DNA from: a bacterium
GTDB lineage: Bacteria; Acidobacteriota; Polarisedimenticolia; Polarisedimenticolales; Polarisedimenticolaceae
DNA: 64,000 bases
Assembly (NCBI GenBank): GCA_024226515.1
Contig: JAAELQ010000088.1
Location: 1 to 64,000 of the forward strand
Reading direction: 5' to 3'
Shown here: positions 17,869-28,583 of the stretch, piece after piece
Layout of the letters: the number at the start of each line of letters is the position of its first letter
Position numbering within the stretch: position 1 is the stretch's first letter
Made by a program: the position numbers and the translations under genes
The notes under the pieces: model-generated
Database searches by the model: none
Told to the model about the DNA's origin: nothing
The model's input: only the letters and a program-made list of their open reading frames with translations

Positions 17869-19331
17869 CCCTCGCCGTGATCCTCGTATACCTCGGGCTG
17901 GTGCTGGCGATCGGCCTGCTGAGCAACCGGCTGTTCCGCGGGACGGGCGAGGACTACTTCCTCGCCACGCGTTCGATCGGCTCGTTCATGCTGCTGATGT
18001 CGCTGTTCGGCACGCACATGACGGCGTTCTCGTTGCTCGGCGCGTCGGCCCAGGCCTATCGCGTCGGCATCGGCGTGTTCGCGCTGATGGCCTCGTCGTC
18101 CGCGTTGATCGTTCCGATCGTCATCTTCTTCGTCGGGACGCGTCTGTGGGCCGTGGGCAAGCGGCGTGGCTATATCACCCAGGTGCAGTACTTCCGCGAG
18201 CGCTGGGACTCGGACGGGCTCGGCCTGATGCTGTTCGTCGTGCTGGTCGCCCTGGTCGTGCCCTACCTGCTCATCGGCGTGATGGGCGGCGGCGTCGCCG
18301 TGGGGCAGATCACCGACGGCCTCGTACCGGAATGGCTCGGCGGCCTGGCGATCTGCGTGGTCGTGATGACCTACGTGATCTTCGGTGGGCTGCGCGGGAC
18401 GGCGTGGGTCAACACGTTTCAGACCCTGGTGTTCATGATCCTCGGCGCGGTGACGTTCCTGTGGATCGTCCGCGCGATGGGCGGTCTCGACGAGGCCCTG
18501 CGACGCGTCGCCGAGACGAACCCCGCGCACCTGATCCGCGGCGAACGGATCCAGCCGTTGAAGCTGCTGACCTACACCTGTCTCCCGCTGTCGGTCGGGA
18601 TGTTCCCGCACATCTTCATGCACTGGCTGACGGCACGGCGCGCGGCGAGCTTCCGGCTTCCGATCGTGGCCTACCCGCTGTGCATCGCGATCGTCTGGAT
18701 CCCGAGCGTGTTGCTCGGCGTGCTGGGCACGGTCGCGGTTCCGGGGCTCGAGGGTCCCGCGGCAAGCTCGATCCTGGTGCGCATGATCGACCTCTACGCG
18801 CCCGGCGTCCTGGCCGGGCTGCTCGCCGCCGGCGTGTTTGCGGCGATCATGTCGTCGCTCGATTCCCAGGTGCTGGCGCTGGGGACGATGTTCACGCAGG
18901 ACGTGGTCAAGCACCACGGCTTCGGCGACCGGATGAGCGAGCAGCGGCAGATCCTCGTCGGGCGTGCGTTCGTGGTCGGACTGCTGGCGTTGACGTACGC
19001 CATCTCGCTGGTCGCCGGCAGCAACATCTTCAAGTTCGGCGTCTGGTCGTTCAGCGGTTTCGCCGCGCTGCTGCCGGTCGTGCTCGCCGCTCTGTTCTGG
19101 CGCCGCAGCACGAAGCATGGCGCGATGGCGGCGGTGGCGGCCGTCGTCGTCAGCTGGGTCTTCTTCTTCGTGCGCGGGTTCAGCGTGCCGGGATACACGG
19201 TGGGCGGAAGCGGTGTGATGCCGGTGGCGGTGATGCTGGGGCTGTCCGCCCTGGCGCTGGTGTCGGTCTCTCTCGTCACGCGACCGCCGGAGCGGGCCGT
19301 GCTGGACAAGTTCTTCGCGGAGCGGCCGTGA
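17865..19331 (+). CDS. Sodium:solute symporter (SSS family)
   Basis: A 488-residue membrane protein with about 13 transmembrane helices. Family features include the N-terminal GTGEDYFLATRSIGSFM, YVIFGGLRGTAWVNTFQT and AAGVFAAIMSSLDSQVLALG, the sodium-binding SSxxS-like region of TM8. SSS transporters import sugars, carboxylates, amino acids or vitamins with sodium; the substrate cannot be read. It overlaps the DUF3311 gene by four bases and the glycosyltransferase gene by four bases. It could import the carboxylate substrate of the reduction enzymes in this array. Confidence 0.85.
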   Translation: MTLAVILVYLGLVLAIGLLSNRLFRGTGEDYFLATRSIGSFMLLMSLFGTHMTAFSLLGASAQAYRVGIGVFALMASSSALIVPIVIFFVGTRLWAVGKRRGYITQVQYFRERWDSDGLGLMLFVVLVALVVPYLLIGVMGGGVAVGQITDGLVPEWLGGLAICVVVMTYVIFGGLRGTAWVNTFQTLVFMILGAVTFLWIVRAMGGLDEALRRVAETNPAHLIRGERIQPLKLLTYTCLPLSVGMFPHIFMHWLTARRAASFRLPIVAYPLCIAIVWIPSVLLGVLGTVAVPGLEGPAASSILVRMIDLYAPGVLAGLLAAGVFAAIMSSLDSQVLALGTMFTQDVVKHHGFGDRMSEQRQILVGRAFVVGLLALTYAISLVAGSNIFKFGVWSFSGFAALLPVVLAALFWRRSTKHGAMAAVAAVVVSWVFFFVRGFSVPGYTVGGSGVMPVAVMLGLSALALVSVSLVTRPPERAVLDKFFAERP

Positions 19332-20626
19332 GGATCGCGGCCATCGCCGCCGGCGCCGCGGGGATGATCTGCGGCAGCTGCCTGCGCGACAACACGCTGG
19401 CCGCGGCGTTGATCGGCCAGGGGCACGACGTCGCGCTGCTGCCGACCTACACCCCGCTGCGCACGGACGAGGACGACGTCAGCCGCGATCGCATCTTCTA
19501 CGGCGCGGTCAACGTGTACCTGGAGCAGAAGACGTCGCTGTTCCGACACACGCCATGGCTCGTCGACCGTTTGCTGAACGGTCGGGGCCTGCTCGAGTGG
19601 GTGTCGAAGAAAAGCGTCTCGGTCGACGCGCGGGACCTCGGCGAGTTGACGCTGTCCGTGTTGCGCGGCGAGGACGGTCACCAGAAGAAAGAGCTGGGCA
19701 AGTTGCTGCGCTGGCTGAAGGACGAGTTCAAGCCGGACATCGTGCAACTGCCCAACGCGATGTTCCTCGGCCTCGCCGGGCCGATCCGGCGCGAGCTCGG
19801 CGTCCCCGTGCTGTGCGAGCTGACGGGAGAGGATATCTTCCTGGACGAGCTGACCGATACGTACCGCGAACAGGTGGTCGACACGCTGCGCGAGAGGGCG
19901 GCGGACGCCAGCGGGTTCGTCGCGACCAGCGAGTATTACGCCGAGGAGATGTCGACTTTTCTCAGGGTGTCGCGCGAGCGGATTCACACGGTCGCGATGG
20001 GGCTCAAACTCGACGGCCACGGCGGAGACGCGACACGGCCCGACGGCCCATTCACCGTCGGCTACCTGGCGCGGCTGTGTCCCGAGAAGGGGCTGCACGC
20101 GCTGGTCGAGGCCTTCCGCCGCCTGCGGCAGGGCAGCGAGCCGGGGTCCGTGCGCCTGCGGGTCGCGGGCTATCTCGGTGAGCGCGACCGGGCGTACGTG
20201 GACGGCATCAAGGACGAGGTCGTCGCGTCCGGGCTGGGCGACTCCGTCGACTGGGTCGGCGAGGTCGACCGGGCGCAGAAGATAGAGTTCCTGCGTGGCC
20301 TGCACGCGCTGTCCGTGCCGACGACGTATCGCGAGCCGAAGGGGCTGTACGTCCTGGAGGCGTTGGCCAACGCCACGCCGGTCGTCCAGCCGCGCCACGG
20401 CGCGTTTCCCGAGCTGGTCGGCGCGACCGGCGGGGGAGTCCTCGTCGAGCCCGACTCGCCGGACGCGCTGGCGCGCGGCCTGCGCGAGCTGATGGACGAC
20501 GAGGCGCGGCGCGCCGAGCTGGGTCGGCGCGGTAGGGAGATCGTGCACGCCCGCTTCACCGACCAGGCGATGGCCGACGAGACGCTGAGAGTGTTCGAAC
20601 GTTACGTGGGGTTCAAGGATGCATGA
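19328..20626 (+). CDS. GT4-family glycosyltransferase with MICGSCLRDN N-terminus
   Basis: A 432-residue GT-B glycosyltransferase. The start is a GTG at 19328 overlapping the symporter stop (GTGA). The acceptor half begins AAGAAGMICGSCLRDNTLAA and includes LLPTYTPLRTDEDDV. The donor half has GYLARLCPEKGLHALVEAF, RVAGYLGERDR, YREPKGLYVLEALANATPVV and GVLVEPDSPDALA, the expected E(x7)E nucleotide-sugar motif. It lacks a signal or membrane anchor and is probably cytoplasmic. Sugar and acceptor are unknown. Presence of two GT4 enzymes in the array suggests the product or a lipid carrier is glycosylated. Confidence 0.82.
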   Translation: MRIAAIAAGAAGMICGSCLRDNTLAAALIGQGHDVALLPTYTPLRTDEDDVSRDRIFYGAVNVYLEQKTSLFRHTPWLVDRLLNGRGLLEWVSKKSVSVDARDLGELTLSVLRGEDGHQKKELGKLLRWLKDEFKPDIVQLPNAMFLGLAGPIRRELGVPVLCELTGEDIFLDELTDTYREQVVDTLRERAADASGFVATSEYYAEEMSTFLRVSRERIHTVAMGLKLDGHGGDATRPDGPFTVGYLARLCPEKGLHALVEAFRRLRQGSEPGSVRLRVAGYLGERDRAYVDGIKDEVVASGLGDSVDWVGEVDRAQKIEFLRGLHALSVPTTYREPKGLYVLEALANATPVVQPRHGAFPELVGATGGGVLVEPDSPDALARGLRELMDDEARRAELGRRGREIVHARFTDQAMADETLRVFERYVGFKDA

Positions 20627-21035
20627 GTTGAAGACACGCCGCAGGGTCGAGTTTGCCGACACCGACATGGCGGGGATGGTGCACTTCTCGCGTTTCGTCA
20701 TCTTCATGGAGACGGCCGAGCACGAGTTTCGCGAGGCCGCGGGGTTCAGCGTCGACACCGTCGTGGGCCGCAGGCGCATCGGCTGGCCGCGTGTCTCGGT
20801 GTCGTGCGACTTCGCCAGCCCGGCCCGCTTCGGTGAGGTGCTCGAGATCCACGTTCGCCTGTTGCGCAAGGGTGCGAAGTCGCTGACCTTCGGTTTCGAT
20901 ATCCACGTCGGCACGCGCGAGGTCTGCAGCGGCAAGATGACGTCGGTCTGCTGCGAGATCACGACCGACGGTCAGCCGCAGGCGATCGCAATCCCGGGCG
21001 AGATCGCCGAGCGGCTCGACGTAGCACCCGAGTGA
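20619..21035 (+). CDS. Hot-dog (4HBT/YbgC-like) acyl-CoA thioesterase
   Basis: A 138-residue single-domain hot-dog protein. The signature VEFADTDMAGMVHFSRFVIFMETAEHEF contains the catalytic Asp and the helix typical of 4HBT/YbgC thioesterases. These enzymes hydrolyse acyl-CoA or acyl-ACP. The ATG at 20619 overlaps the preceding gene by eight bases. It could release the carboxylic acid that feeds the adenylating enzyme, or edit acyl intermediates. Its position right before a YbbA/YbbP-like ABC system recalls E. coli, where the tesA thioesterase gene neighbours ybbA-ybbP. Confidence 0.8.
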   Translation: MHELKTRRRVEFADTDMAGMVHFSRFVIFMETAEHEFREAAGFSVDTVVGRRRIGWPRVSVSCDFASPARFGEVLEIHVRLLRKGAKSLTFGFDIHVGTREVCSGKMTSVCCEITTDGQPQAIAIPGEIAERLDVAPE

Positions 21036-21064
21036 ATCTGGTAGCATCGCAACGAGGTGCGTGC

Positions 21065-21726
<662 letters not shown>

Positions 21727-21742
<16 letters not shown>

Positions 21743-24700
21743 CCCACTACTGGCGTATCCACCTGGCCGTCGTTCTGGGCGCGGCGGTGGCGACCGCCGT
21801 CCTCACCGGGGCGCTGATCGTCGGCGATTCGGTCAAGGGCAGCCTGCGCGCGTTGACGCTCGAACGGCTGGGCGGGATCGACAGCGCGATGATCGCGCAG
21901 CGCTTCTTCCGCGAGTCGCTGGTCCGTGATCTCGAGGCGCATCCGCGCTTCGCCGAACTCTACACGCGCGCCGCGCCGGCGATCACCGTGCGCGGCTCGG
22001 TGGCCGCGTCGGGCGACGGCTCGCGCGCGGGTCGGGTCGGGATCCACGGCATCGACGAGCGGTTCCTCGCCGTGCACGGGTCGACCTCCGCCCTCGACCT
22101 CGGCCGGCGCGACGGTCAGCTGTTTCCCTCGGTCGTGATCAACGACGGTCTGGCGCGGCAGCTCGGCGTCGCGTCGGGGGACAGCGTCGTGCTCAGCTTC
22201 GGCCGCTGGGACCACGTACCGCGCGAGACGTTGATGGGCGAGAAGGACCCCGAGGACGTGCTGGGCGCGCTGCGCGCGACCGTCGTCGAGGTGCTGCCCG
22301 ACGAGGGGCTGGGTCGCTTCGGACTGCTGCCGGCGCAGCAGACCCCGCTCGTCGCGTTCGTCCCGCTGGAGGAGTTGCAGGAAGAGCTGGAACAAGAGGG
22401 TTCGGTCAACACGCTGTTCCTGACCCACGCCTCCGCCGAAGCGCGAGCCGACAGTCTGCTGCGGTCGATGTTGACGCTGGAGGATCTCGGCTTCGTGTTG
22501 CGCGAGCGCCGCGATCACTTCGTGATGGAGAGTCTGGAGTTCGTCTTGCGGCCCAACGTCGACGATGTGCTGGGCCAGGCCGCGGAGCAGCTGGATGCTC
22601 CGCTGTTGCGCGTCCAGAGCTATCTGGCGAACCGCATGAGCATCGGGGAACACGCGACGCCGTACTCGATGGTCGCCGCTCTCGACGCGATCCCCGGTCG
22701 CGGCTGGGCGTCGCTGGTCCGGCCGGACGGTCACCTGGCACCCGAGCCGAGCGACCGCGGAATCCTGCTCAACACGTGGACCGCTGAGGATCTCGGTGCC
22801 AAGGTCGGCGACGAGCTGCGACTCGACTACTTCGAGGTCGACCCGCAGGAGCAGTTGATCCCGCAGCACGTGGTGCTGCGCGTCGAGGGCATCGTCGCCA
22901 TGCAAGGCCTGGGCGCCGACCGCGAGCTGGTGCCGGACTATCCGGGGATTCAGGATACCGACGACATGGCTGACTGGGATCCACCGTTCCCCGTCGACCT
23001 CGACGCGATCCGCGACAAGGACGAGGACTACTGGGACCGGCACGCCGCGACGCCCAAGGCCTTCGTGTCGGAGGGTCTGGGCGCCAGGCTATGGGAAACG
23101 CGATACGGCACCACGACGCTGGCGCGTGTCGGCGCCGCTCCCGACATGAACGTGGCGCAGACTCGCGCCGCGGTCGAGCGCCGCATCCTCGATCGAATGC
23201 AGTTGGAGGCATTCGGGTTGCGCTTCGAGGCGCTGAAGGACGCCGGCCTGCACGCGTCGCGCGGCGCGACCGACTTCTCCGGCCTGTTCATCGGCTTCAG
23301 TCTGTTCCTCATCGTCTCGTCGGCCATGCTGGTCGCCTTGCTGTTCAGCCTGGGCGTCGAGCAGCGCGCGCGCGAGGTCGGTCTGCTGCTGGCTCTCGGC
23401 TATCCGCTGCGCAGCGTGCGGCGACGGTTGCTCGGCGAGGGGGCGCTGCTGGCCCTGGTCGGCGCGGTGCTCGGCCTGGCCTGCGGCGTGGGCTACGCCG
23501 AGCTGATGATGCTGGGGCTGCGCACGATCTGGCAGCCGGCGGTCGGCTCCTCGCGGCTGTTCCTGCACGTCACGCCGCAGAGTCTGTTCCTGGGCTTCGC
23601 GATCGCGTTGATCGTGATCCTGTTCGCCGTGGCGTTGACGCTGCGTCGCCTGCGTCGCCTGCCGCCGCCGGCGTTGCTCGCCGGCGTCGTGCGGCCCGTC
23701 GCACGTCCGGGCGGCGGTCGCGTCGCGCGCGTGCTCGCGTTCGGCGGCGGCGCCGTCGCGCTCGGGATGGCCGGCTTCGGCATCGCCGTCGGCAGCGCCG
23801 CATCGCCCGGCATCGCGATGGCCGGCGGGGCCCTGTTGCTCGTCTCGGGCCTGGCCCTGTTCAACCTGTGGTGCCGCGGGAAGACGCGCGCCCTGTTGAC
23901 GCTGGCCAACGCCCGGCTGGCGGGTATGGCCGCGCGCAACAGCTCGTGGAACCCGGGGCGCAGCATTCTCTCGGTCGCCCTCGTCGCGTCGGCCAGCTTC
24001 GTCATCGTGCTGGTCGGGGCGTTCCGCCACGACCCGGGGCACGAGCTGCGGTCGCGCGATTCGGGATCGGGCGGCTTTGCGCTGCTGGCCGAGAGCGACG
24101 TGCCGCTGTACCAGAACCTCAACGATCGCGACGGCCGCTCCGATCTCGGCTTCGCGCAGGACGAGTCGGCGTCGCTCGAGCCGGTCGCGGTCTATCCGTT
24201 CCGCGTCGAGCCCGGCGACGACGCGAGCTGCCTCAACCTGTACCGGCCCGAGAAACCGCGAGTGCTGGGCGTCGGCCCCGAGCTGATCGCGCGCGGAGGC
24301 TTCGGCTTCCAGCAGCATCTCGAGCTGCCCGAGGGCGTCGACAACCCGTGGGCGCTGCTGCAGCAGGACTTCGGCCCGGGCGTGATCCCGGCGATCGGCG
24401 ACGCCAACTCGGTGCAGTGGATCCTGCACATGGGCTTCGACGCGCTCGGCAAGGAGTTCGTGATGCAGGACGAGCTGGGCGACGAGATCCGGCTGCGCCT
24501 CGTCGGCCTGCTGGCGCGCAGCGTGTTCCAGAGTGAGTTGCTGATCCCCGAGGGCAAGTTCCTCGAGCATTTCCCGAGCCGCGGCGGCTACTCGTATTTT
24601 CTGATCGACGCCGAGCACGACACCGCGCTGGAGACGGGGCGCGTGCTCGAGAGCCGCCTCGGCGACCACGGCTTCGACGCGACCACGACCGGGGACCGGC

Positions 24701-25104
24701 TGGCGGGGTACCTCGAGGTCGAGCACACCTACATCTCGACGTTCCAGACGCTCGGCGCGCTGGGGCTGTTGCTGGGCACCGTAGGACTCGCGATCGTGTT
24801 GTTGCGCAACGTGATCGAACGGCGCGGCGAGCTGGCCACGCTGCGCGCGTTCGGCTTCCGACGCTCGAGTCTGGGCTGGATGGTGGTGGCCGAGAACGCG
24901 TTCCTGCTGGTCGTCGGGATCGGCGTCGGCACGATTGCCGCGCTCGTCGCCGTCGCGCCCCTGCTCTCCACCGTGCACGTCCCGTGGGCGGCACTCGGCG
25001 GCACGCTCGTCGTCATCCTCATCGTCGGCATGCTCTCCGCCGTGGCCGCGGTCGCCGGCGCACTGCGCGTCCCGCTGTTGCCCGCCCTGAAGGCCGAACG
25101 CTAG
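21727..25104 (+). CDS. Very large FtsX/YbbP-like ABC permease
   Basis: A 1125-residue permease. It starts with TTG at 21727 inside the ATPase gene. An N-terminal helix (residues about 9-27) leads into a long periplasmic region. A first cluster of FtsX-type helices spans about 515-650, with more helices near 680-730. A second large periplasmic domain follows, and the last FtsX domain is at about 1010-1115 (GLAIVLLRNVIERRGELATLRAFGF is typical). The double-FtsX layout resembles YbbP/LolCE-like permeases, though it is longer than E. coli YbbP. Such systems move lipids, lipoproteins or hydrophobic molecules, or transmit force, rather than importing nutrients. It may handle the lipid-like product of the array. 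Confidence 0.82.
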
Positions 25105-25158
25105 GCCTCGCTCGTCTCGAGTGCGTCCTGCGGGCGCACAGCCTATGTTGGATGCGGA

Positions 25159-26997
25159 ATGTGCGGGATTTGCGGAGCCCTGTCTTTCACGGACGACCCG
25201 GTCGACGCCGGGGCGGTACGTTCGATGCTCGGCGCGATGGCGCACCGCGGGCCGGATTCCGAGGGCGTGCTCGAGCGTCCCGGCATCGTGGCCGGCATCC
25301 GGCGCCTGGCGGTGATCGACCTCGAGGGCGGGGCGCAGCCGATGGCCAACGAGGACGGCTCGGTCGAGGTCGTTGTCAACGGCGAGATCTACAACTACCG
25401 CGAGCTGCGCGACGAACTGATCTCGCGCGGTCACGTCTTGCGCACGCGTTCGGACACCGAGGTGCTGGTCCACCTGTGGGAGGACCACGGACCCGCGATG
25501 CTGCAGCGGCTGAACGGCATGTTCGCCCTGTGTGTCCACGACGCGCGGACGGGGGAGACGTTCCTGGCGCGCGATCGCCTGGGGATCAAGCCGCTGTACT
25601 ACCGGCTCGACGGAGCGGGACTCGTCTTCGCCTCCGAGCTCGGCGTCCTGCTGCAACACGACGCGGTCGAGGCGGAGATCGACCCGGTCGCGTTGGCCGA
25701 GTCGTTCCGGCTGCAGTTCGTCTCGGGAGACCGGACGGTATACCGCGACGTTCTCGAGCTGCTTCCGGGTCACACGATCCGTGTGCGCGACGGGCGAGTT
25801 GCGGTCGAACGCTGGTACGAGATCCCGTCGCCGCAGCCGGGCGAGTTGACCGAGCGGGCCGCGATCGAGGAGCTGCACGAGCTGCTCGAGAGTTCGGTGC
25901 GCTACCGGATGATCTCCGACGTGCCGCTCGGACTCTTCCTGTCGGGCGGGCTCGATTCGACCGCGCTGCTGCAGGTGGCGGCGGGGCGGACCGGCCGGCC
26001 CGTGCAGACGTTCTCGGTCGGCTTCGACGATGCGGAAGCGTTCGATGAGCGCGAGCATGCGCGTGTCGCCGCCGCGCGCTTCGGCGCGGAGCATCACGAG
26101 CTGGTTCTTTCGCCGCTCGACATCCCCGAAAGCCTGCCGCGACTCGTGCGGCATCTGGCGTCGCCGGTGGTCGATCCCGCGCTGATCCCGACCTATCTAC
26201 TGTCGCGTTTCGCTCGCGAGAGCGTGACGGTGGTCCTCACGGGCGAGGGCGCCGACGAGCTGTTGGGCGGCTACCGCCGCTATCGGTACCAGTCGCAGTA
26301 CGGCTGGGTCGGTCGCGTCCCCGGTGCGCGGCTGGCTGTCGGGGCCGGCGTGTTGCCGCGCCGGCTGGCGCAGGCGGTCGACGCTGCGGGGCGGCACGAC
26401 CCGACGGAGAGTCATCTCGCCTGGGCGGCCACGATCGGCCGCGACGCCATGCGCGGCTTGTTCCGGCCCGACGTGGTCCAGGCGCTCGATCGGCGCGCGC
26501 AGGCGGCGTTCGCTCCGTACTTCGAGACCGACGGGTTCGAGCTGGGGCCGCGCCTGCGCGCCGATCAGCACGAGTGGCTGCCGCACAACCTCCTGGCCAA
26601 GGTCGATCGTGCCTCGATGGCCTTCTCGCTCGAGGCGCGCGTGCCGTTCCTGGACCATCGCATCGTCGAGTGGGCGGCGCGACTTCCGGACTCGCTGAAG
26701 ATCCGCGGCAAATCGACCAAGCACATCCTGCGCTCGGCGTTCCGCGAGCGCCTGCCGGCGTCGATCCTCGAGCGCCCGAAGCGCGGATTCGACCTGCCGC
26801 TCGACGACTGGATCCGCGGCCCGCTGCGCGAGACGGCGCGCGACCTCGTCGAGGGTGACGGGATCGAACGCTGGCCGGGGCTGGAGCCGGACGCCGCCCG
26901 CGCCATGCTGCGCGGGCACCTCGATGGTCGAGAGAGCTACGGACTGCCGCTGTTCAACATGGTCTCCGTGATGCTGTTCCTCGAGAGTCGCCGATGA
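25159..26997 (+). CDS. asnB: Asparagine synthase (glutamine-hydrolysing) family amidotransferase
   Basis: A 612-residue two-domain enzyme. Cys2 (MCGICGALSF) is the class II glutaminase nucleophile. The synthetase domain has the PPi loop LFLSGGLDSTALL and GEGADELLGGYRRYRYQ. Length matches AsnB and the AsnB-like enzymes common in exopolysaccharide and natural-product clusters. The reaction is ATP-dependent transfer of glutamine nitrogen to a carboxylate. A 54-base gap after the permease and a four-base overlap with the following glycosyltransferase keep it in the array. It could make asparagine, or amidate a cluster product; the context with glycosyltransferases leans to the second. Confidence 0.85.
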   Translation: MCGICGALSFTDDPVDAGAVRSMLGAMAHRGPDSEGVLERPGIVAGIRRLAVIDLEGGAQPMANEDGSVEVVVNGEIYNYRELRDELISRGHVLRTRSDTEVLVHLWEDHGPAMLQRLNGMFALCVHDARTGETFLARDRLGIKPLYYRLDGAGLVFASELGVLLQHDAVEAEIDPVALAESFRLQFVSGDRTVYRDVLELLPGHTIRVRDGRVAVERWYEIPSPQPGELTERAAIEELHELLESSVRYRMISDVPLGLFLSGGLDSTALLQVAAGRTGRPVQTFSVGFDDAEAFDEREHARVAAARFGAEHHELVLSPLDIPESLPRLVRHLASPVVDPALIPTYLLSRFARESVTVVLTGEGADELLGGYRRYRYQSQYGWVGRVPGARLAVGAGVLPRRLAQAVDAAGRHDPTESHLAWAATIGRDAMRGLFRPDVVQALDRRAQAAFAPYFETDGFELGPRLRADQHEWLPHNLLAKVDRASMAFSLEARVPFLDHRIVEWAARLPDSLKIRGKSTKHILRSAFRERLPASILERPKRGFDLPLDDWIRGPLRETARDLVEGDGIERWPGLEPDAARAMLRGHLDGRESYGLPLFNMVSVMLFLESRR

Positions 26998-28142
26998 CGC
27001 GCCGCTACAGGATCCTGCACCTGATCACGCGGCTCGAGCTGGGCGGCGCGCAGCAGAACACGCTGTACTGCACGACGCATCACGACCGCGCGCGTTTCGA
27101 CGTGGAGCTGATCGCGGGCGAGGGCGGCGCCCTCGACGCCGAGGCCGGCCGCATCCCCGACGCACACGTCGAGCTCGTTTCGTACCTGCAGCACTCGATC
27201 TCACCGCTCGCCGACCTGCGCGCGTTGTTCGCGTTGCGGCGTCACCTGCTGGAACACGAGATCGACCTGATCCACACGCACTCGTCGAAGGCGGGCATTC
27301 TGGGACGACTCGCGGCATTGCTGGCCGGCGTCCCCGTCGTCGTGCACACGGTTCACGGCTGGAGCTTCAACGCGACGCAGCCGGCGCCGCTGCGTGGGCT
27401 GTACCTCGCGCTCGAGAAGCTGACCGCGCGCTGTACCGACCGGCTGATCGCGGTGTCCGAGGAGAACCGCGACCGCGGCATTCGCCTCGGCATCGGGCGG
27501 CCCGAGAGCTATCGCGTGATCCGCAGCGGCATCGACGTGCAGCGCTTTCGCCGGCCGTCGGCTCCTCGCGAGAGCGTGCGCGAAGGGCTCGGCTTCGGAC
27601 CGGAGGACACCGTCGTCGGCACCGTGGCCAACTTCAAGCCGCAGAAGGGTCCGCTGGACTTCGTGCGCGTCGCCGCGGCCGCGCACGAGCAAGATCCGTC
27701 GCTGCGATTCTTCTATGCCGGGGACGGTCCGCTGCGCGACCAGGCCGAGGCGGCGATCGCGGAGGCCGGTCTGCAGGATGTCGTGCGGCTGCTCGGCTGG
27801 CGGCGCGACGTCGTCGATCTGTACCACGCGATGGACGTGTTCCTGCTGACCTCGCTGTTCGAGGGGTTGCCGCGCGCCGTCCTGCAGGCGATGGCCGCCG
27901 GCGTCCCCGTCGTCGCGACGCGCACCGACGGCACTCCCGAGGTCGTGTGTCACCGCGAGACGGGCCTGCTGGCCGAGCCGGGCCGCCCCGACGAGATCGC
28001 CGAGGCCCTGCTGGAGTTCACCCGCGACCCGGAGCTGCGTGGGCGCTGCGCCGCGAACGCCACACGCCGGCTCGGCCGCGAATTCGACATCGACGGCATG
28101 GTCCGCGACCTCGACCGCCTCTACGAGGACCTCCTCGAATAG
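26994..28142 (+). CDS. GT4-family glycosyltransferase
   Basis: A 382-residue GT-B enzyme beginning RYRILHLITRLELGGAQQNT, the usual GT4 opening. THSSKAGILGRLAALLAGVPV is typical of capsule and exopolysaccharide GT4 proteins. The donor site includes VANFKPQKGPLDFVRVA and LFEGLPRAVLQAMAAGVPVVAT (E(x7)E-like), then RTDGTPEVV. No signal peptide. The ATG overlaps the asparagine-synthase stop (ATGA). It is the last gene of the co-directional array and is followed by a nested palindrome. Acceptor and sugar cannot be inferred. Confidence 0.83.
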   Translation: MTRRYRILHLITRLELGGAQQNTLYCTTHHDRARFDVELIAGEGGALDAEAGRIPDAHVELVSYLQHSISPLADLRALFALRRHLLEHEIDLIHTHSSKAGILGRLAALLAGVPVVVHTVHGWSFNATQPAPLRGLYLALEKLTARCTDRLIAVSEENRDRGIRLGIGRPESYRVIRSGIDVQRFRRPSAPRESVREGLGFGPEDTVVGTVANFKPQKGPLDFVRVAAAAHEQDPSLRFFYAGDGPLRDQAEAAIAEAGLQDVVRLLGWRRDVVDLYHAMDVFLLTSLFEGLPRAVLQAMAAGVPVVATRTDGTPEVVCHRETGLLAEPGRPDEIAEALLEFTRDPELRGRCAANATRRLGREFDIDGMVRDLDRLYEDLLE

Positions 28143-28144
28143 TC

Positions 28145-28194
28145 GGGGTCAGACCCTGCATCGTGCATTTTGCGATAATGCACAGTCTGACCCC
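28145..28194. repeat. REP/RAYT-like nested palindrome
   Basis: GGGGTCAGAC (28145-28154) pairs perfectly with GTCTGACCCC (28185-28194). Inside, GTGCATT (28163-28169) pairs with AATGCAC (28177-28183) around a seven-base loop. The GGGGTCAGAC ends match the palindromes I associate with TnpA-REP (RAYT) transposases in diverse bacteria. It lies two bases after the glycosyltransferase stop and ends 17 bases before the cupin start. It may also terminate or stabilise the long transcript. No RAYT gene is in the window. Confidence 0.7.
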
Positions 28195-28211
28195 TTCAGG
28201 GAGGAGCCGCG

Positions 28212-28583
28212 ATGGGCGTTGCGAAGTCGGAAGTCGTCAGGAAATCGGGCAGCGTGGAGAAGGTCGAGGTCGTCGCCGGGACCGCGACTCAGACGCAGGT
28301 GTTGTTGGGGCCCGCAGACGGGATGCCCAACTTCGCCATGCGGCGCTTCATCATGGGCGAGGGCGGCGGCATGCCGCGCCACACGAACACGGTCGAGCAC
28401 GAGCAGTTCGTGCTGAGCGGCCGCGCCCGCGTGACGATCGGCGACAACGTGCACGAGGTCGCCGCCGAGGATGTGGTGTACATCCCGGCCGGCGTCCCGC
28501 ACTCGTACGAGGTGCTCGAGGCGCCGTTCCAGTTCCTGTGCATGGTGCCCAACGCCGAGGACCGGATCGAGATCCTCGACTAG
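28212..28583 (+). CDS. Small cupin-domain protein
   Basis: A 123-residue single cupin. Motif 1 reads MPRHTNTVEHEQFVLSGRARV (His, His and Glu metal ligands) and motif 2 reads EDVVYIPAGVPHSYE (final His). No signal peptide, so cytoplasmic. Such stand-alone cupins range from metal-dependent isomerases to small-molecule sensors, and the substrate is unknown. GGGAGGAGCCGCG upstream gives a good ribosome binding site for the ATG at 28212. Its stop overlaps the convergent DUF1579-like gene by four bases. Confidence 0.8.
   Translation: MGVAKSEVVRKSGSVEKVEVVAGTATQTQVLLGPADGMPNFAMRRFIMGEGGGMPRHTNTVEHEQFVLSGRARVTIGDNVHEVAAEDVVYIPAGVPHSYEVLEAPFQFLCMVPNAEDRIEILD

Noticed and set aside
23089..26154. A 1021-codon open frame opposite the large permease and asparagine synthase
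   Set aside because: Same reason: an antisense frame in GC-rich DNA with Arg/Gln/Ala/Asp-rich composition, crossing two genes with clear signatures.
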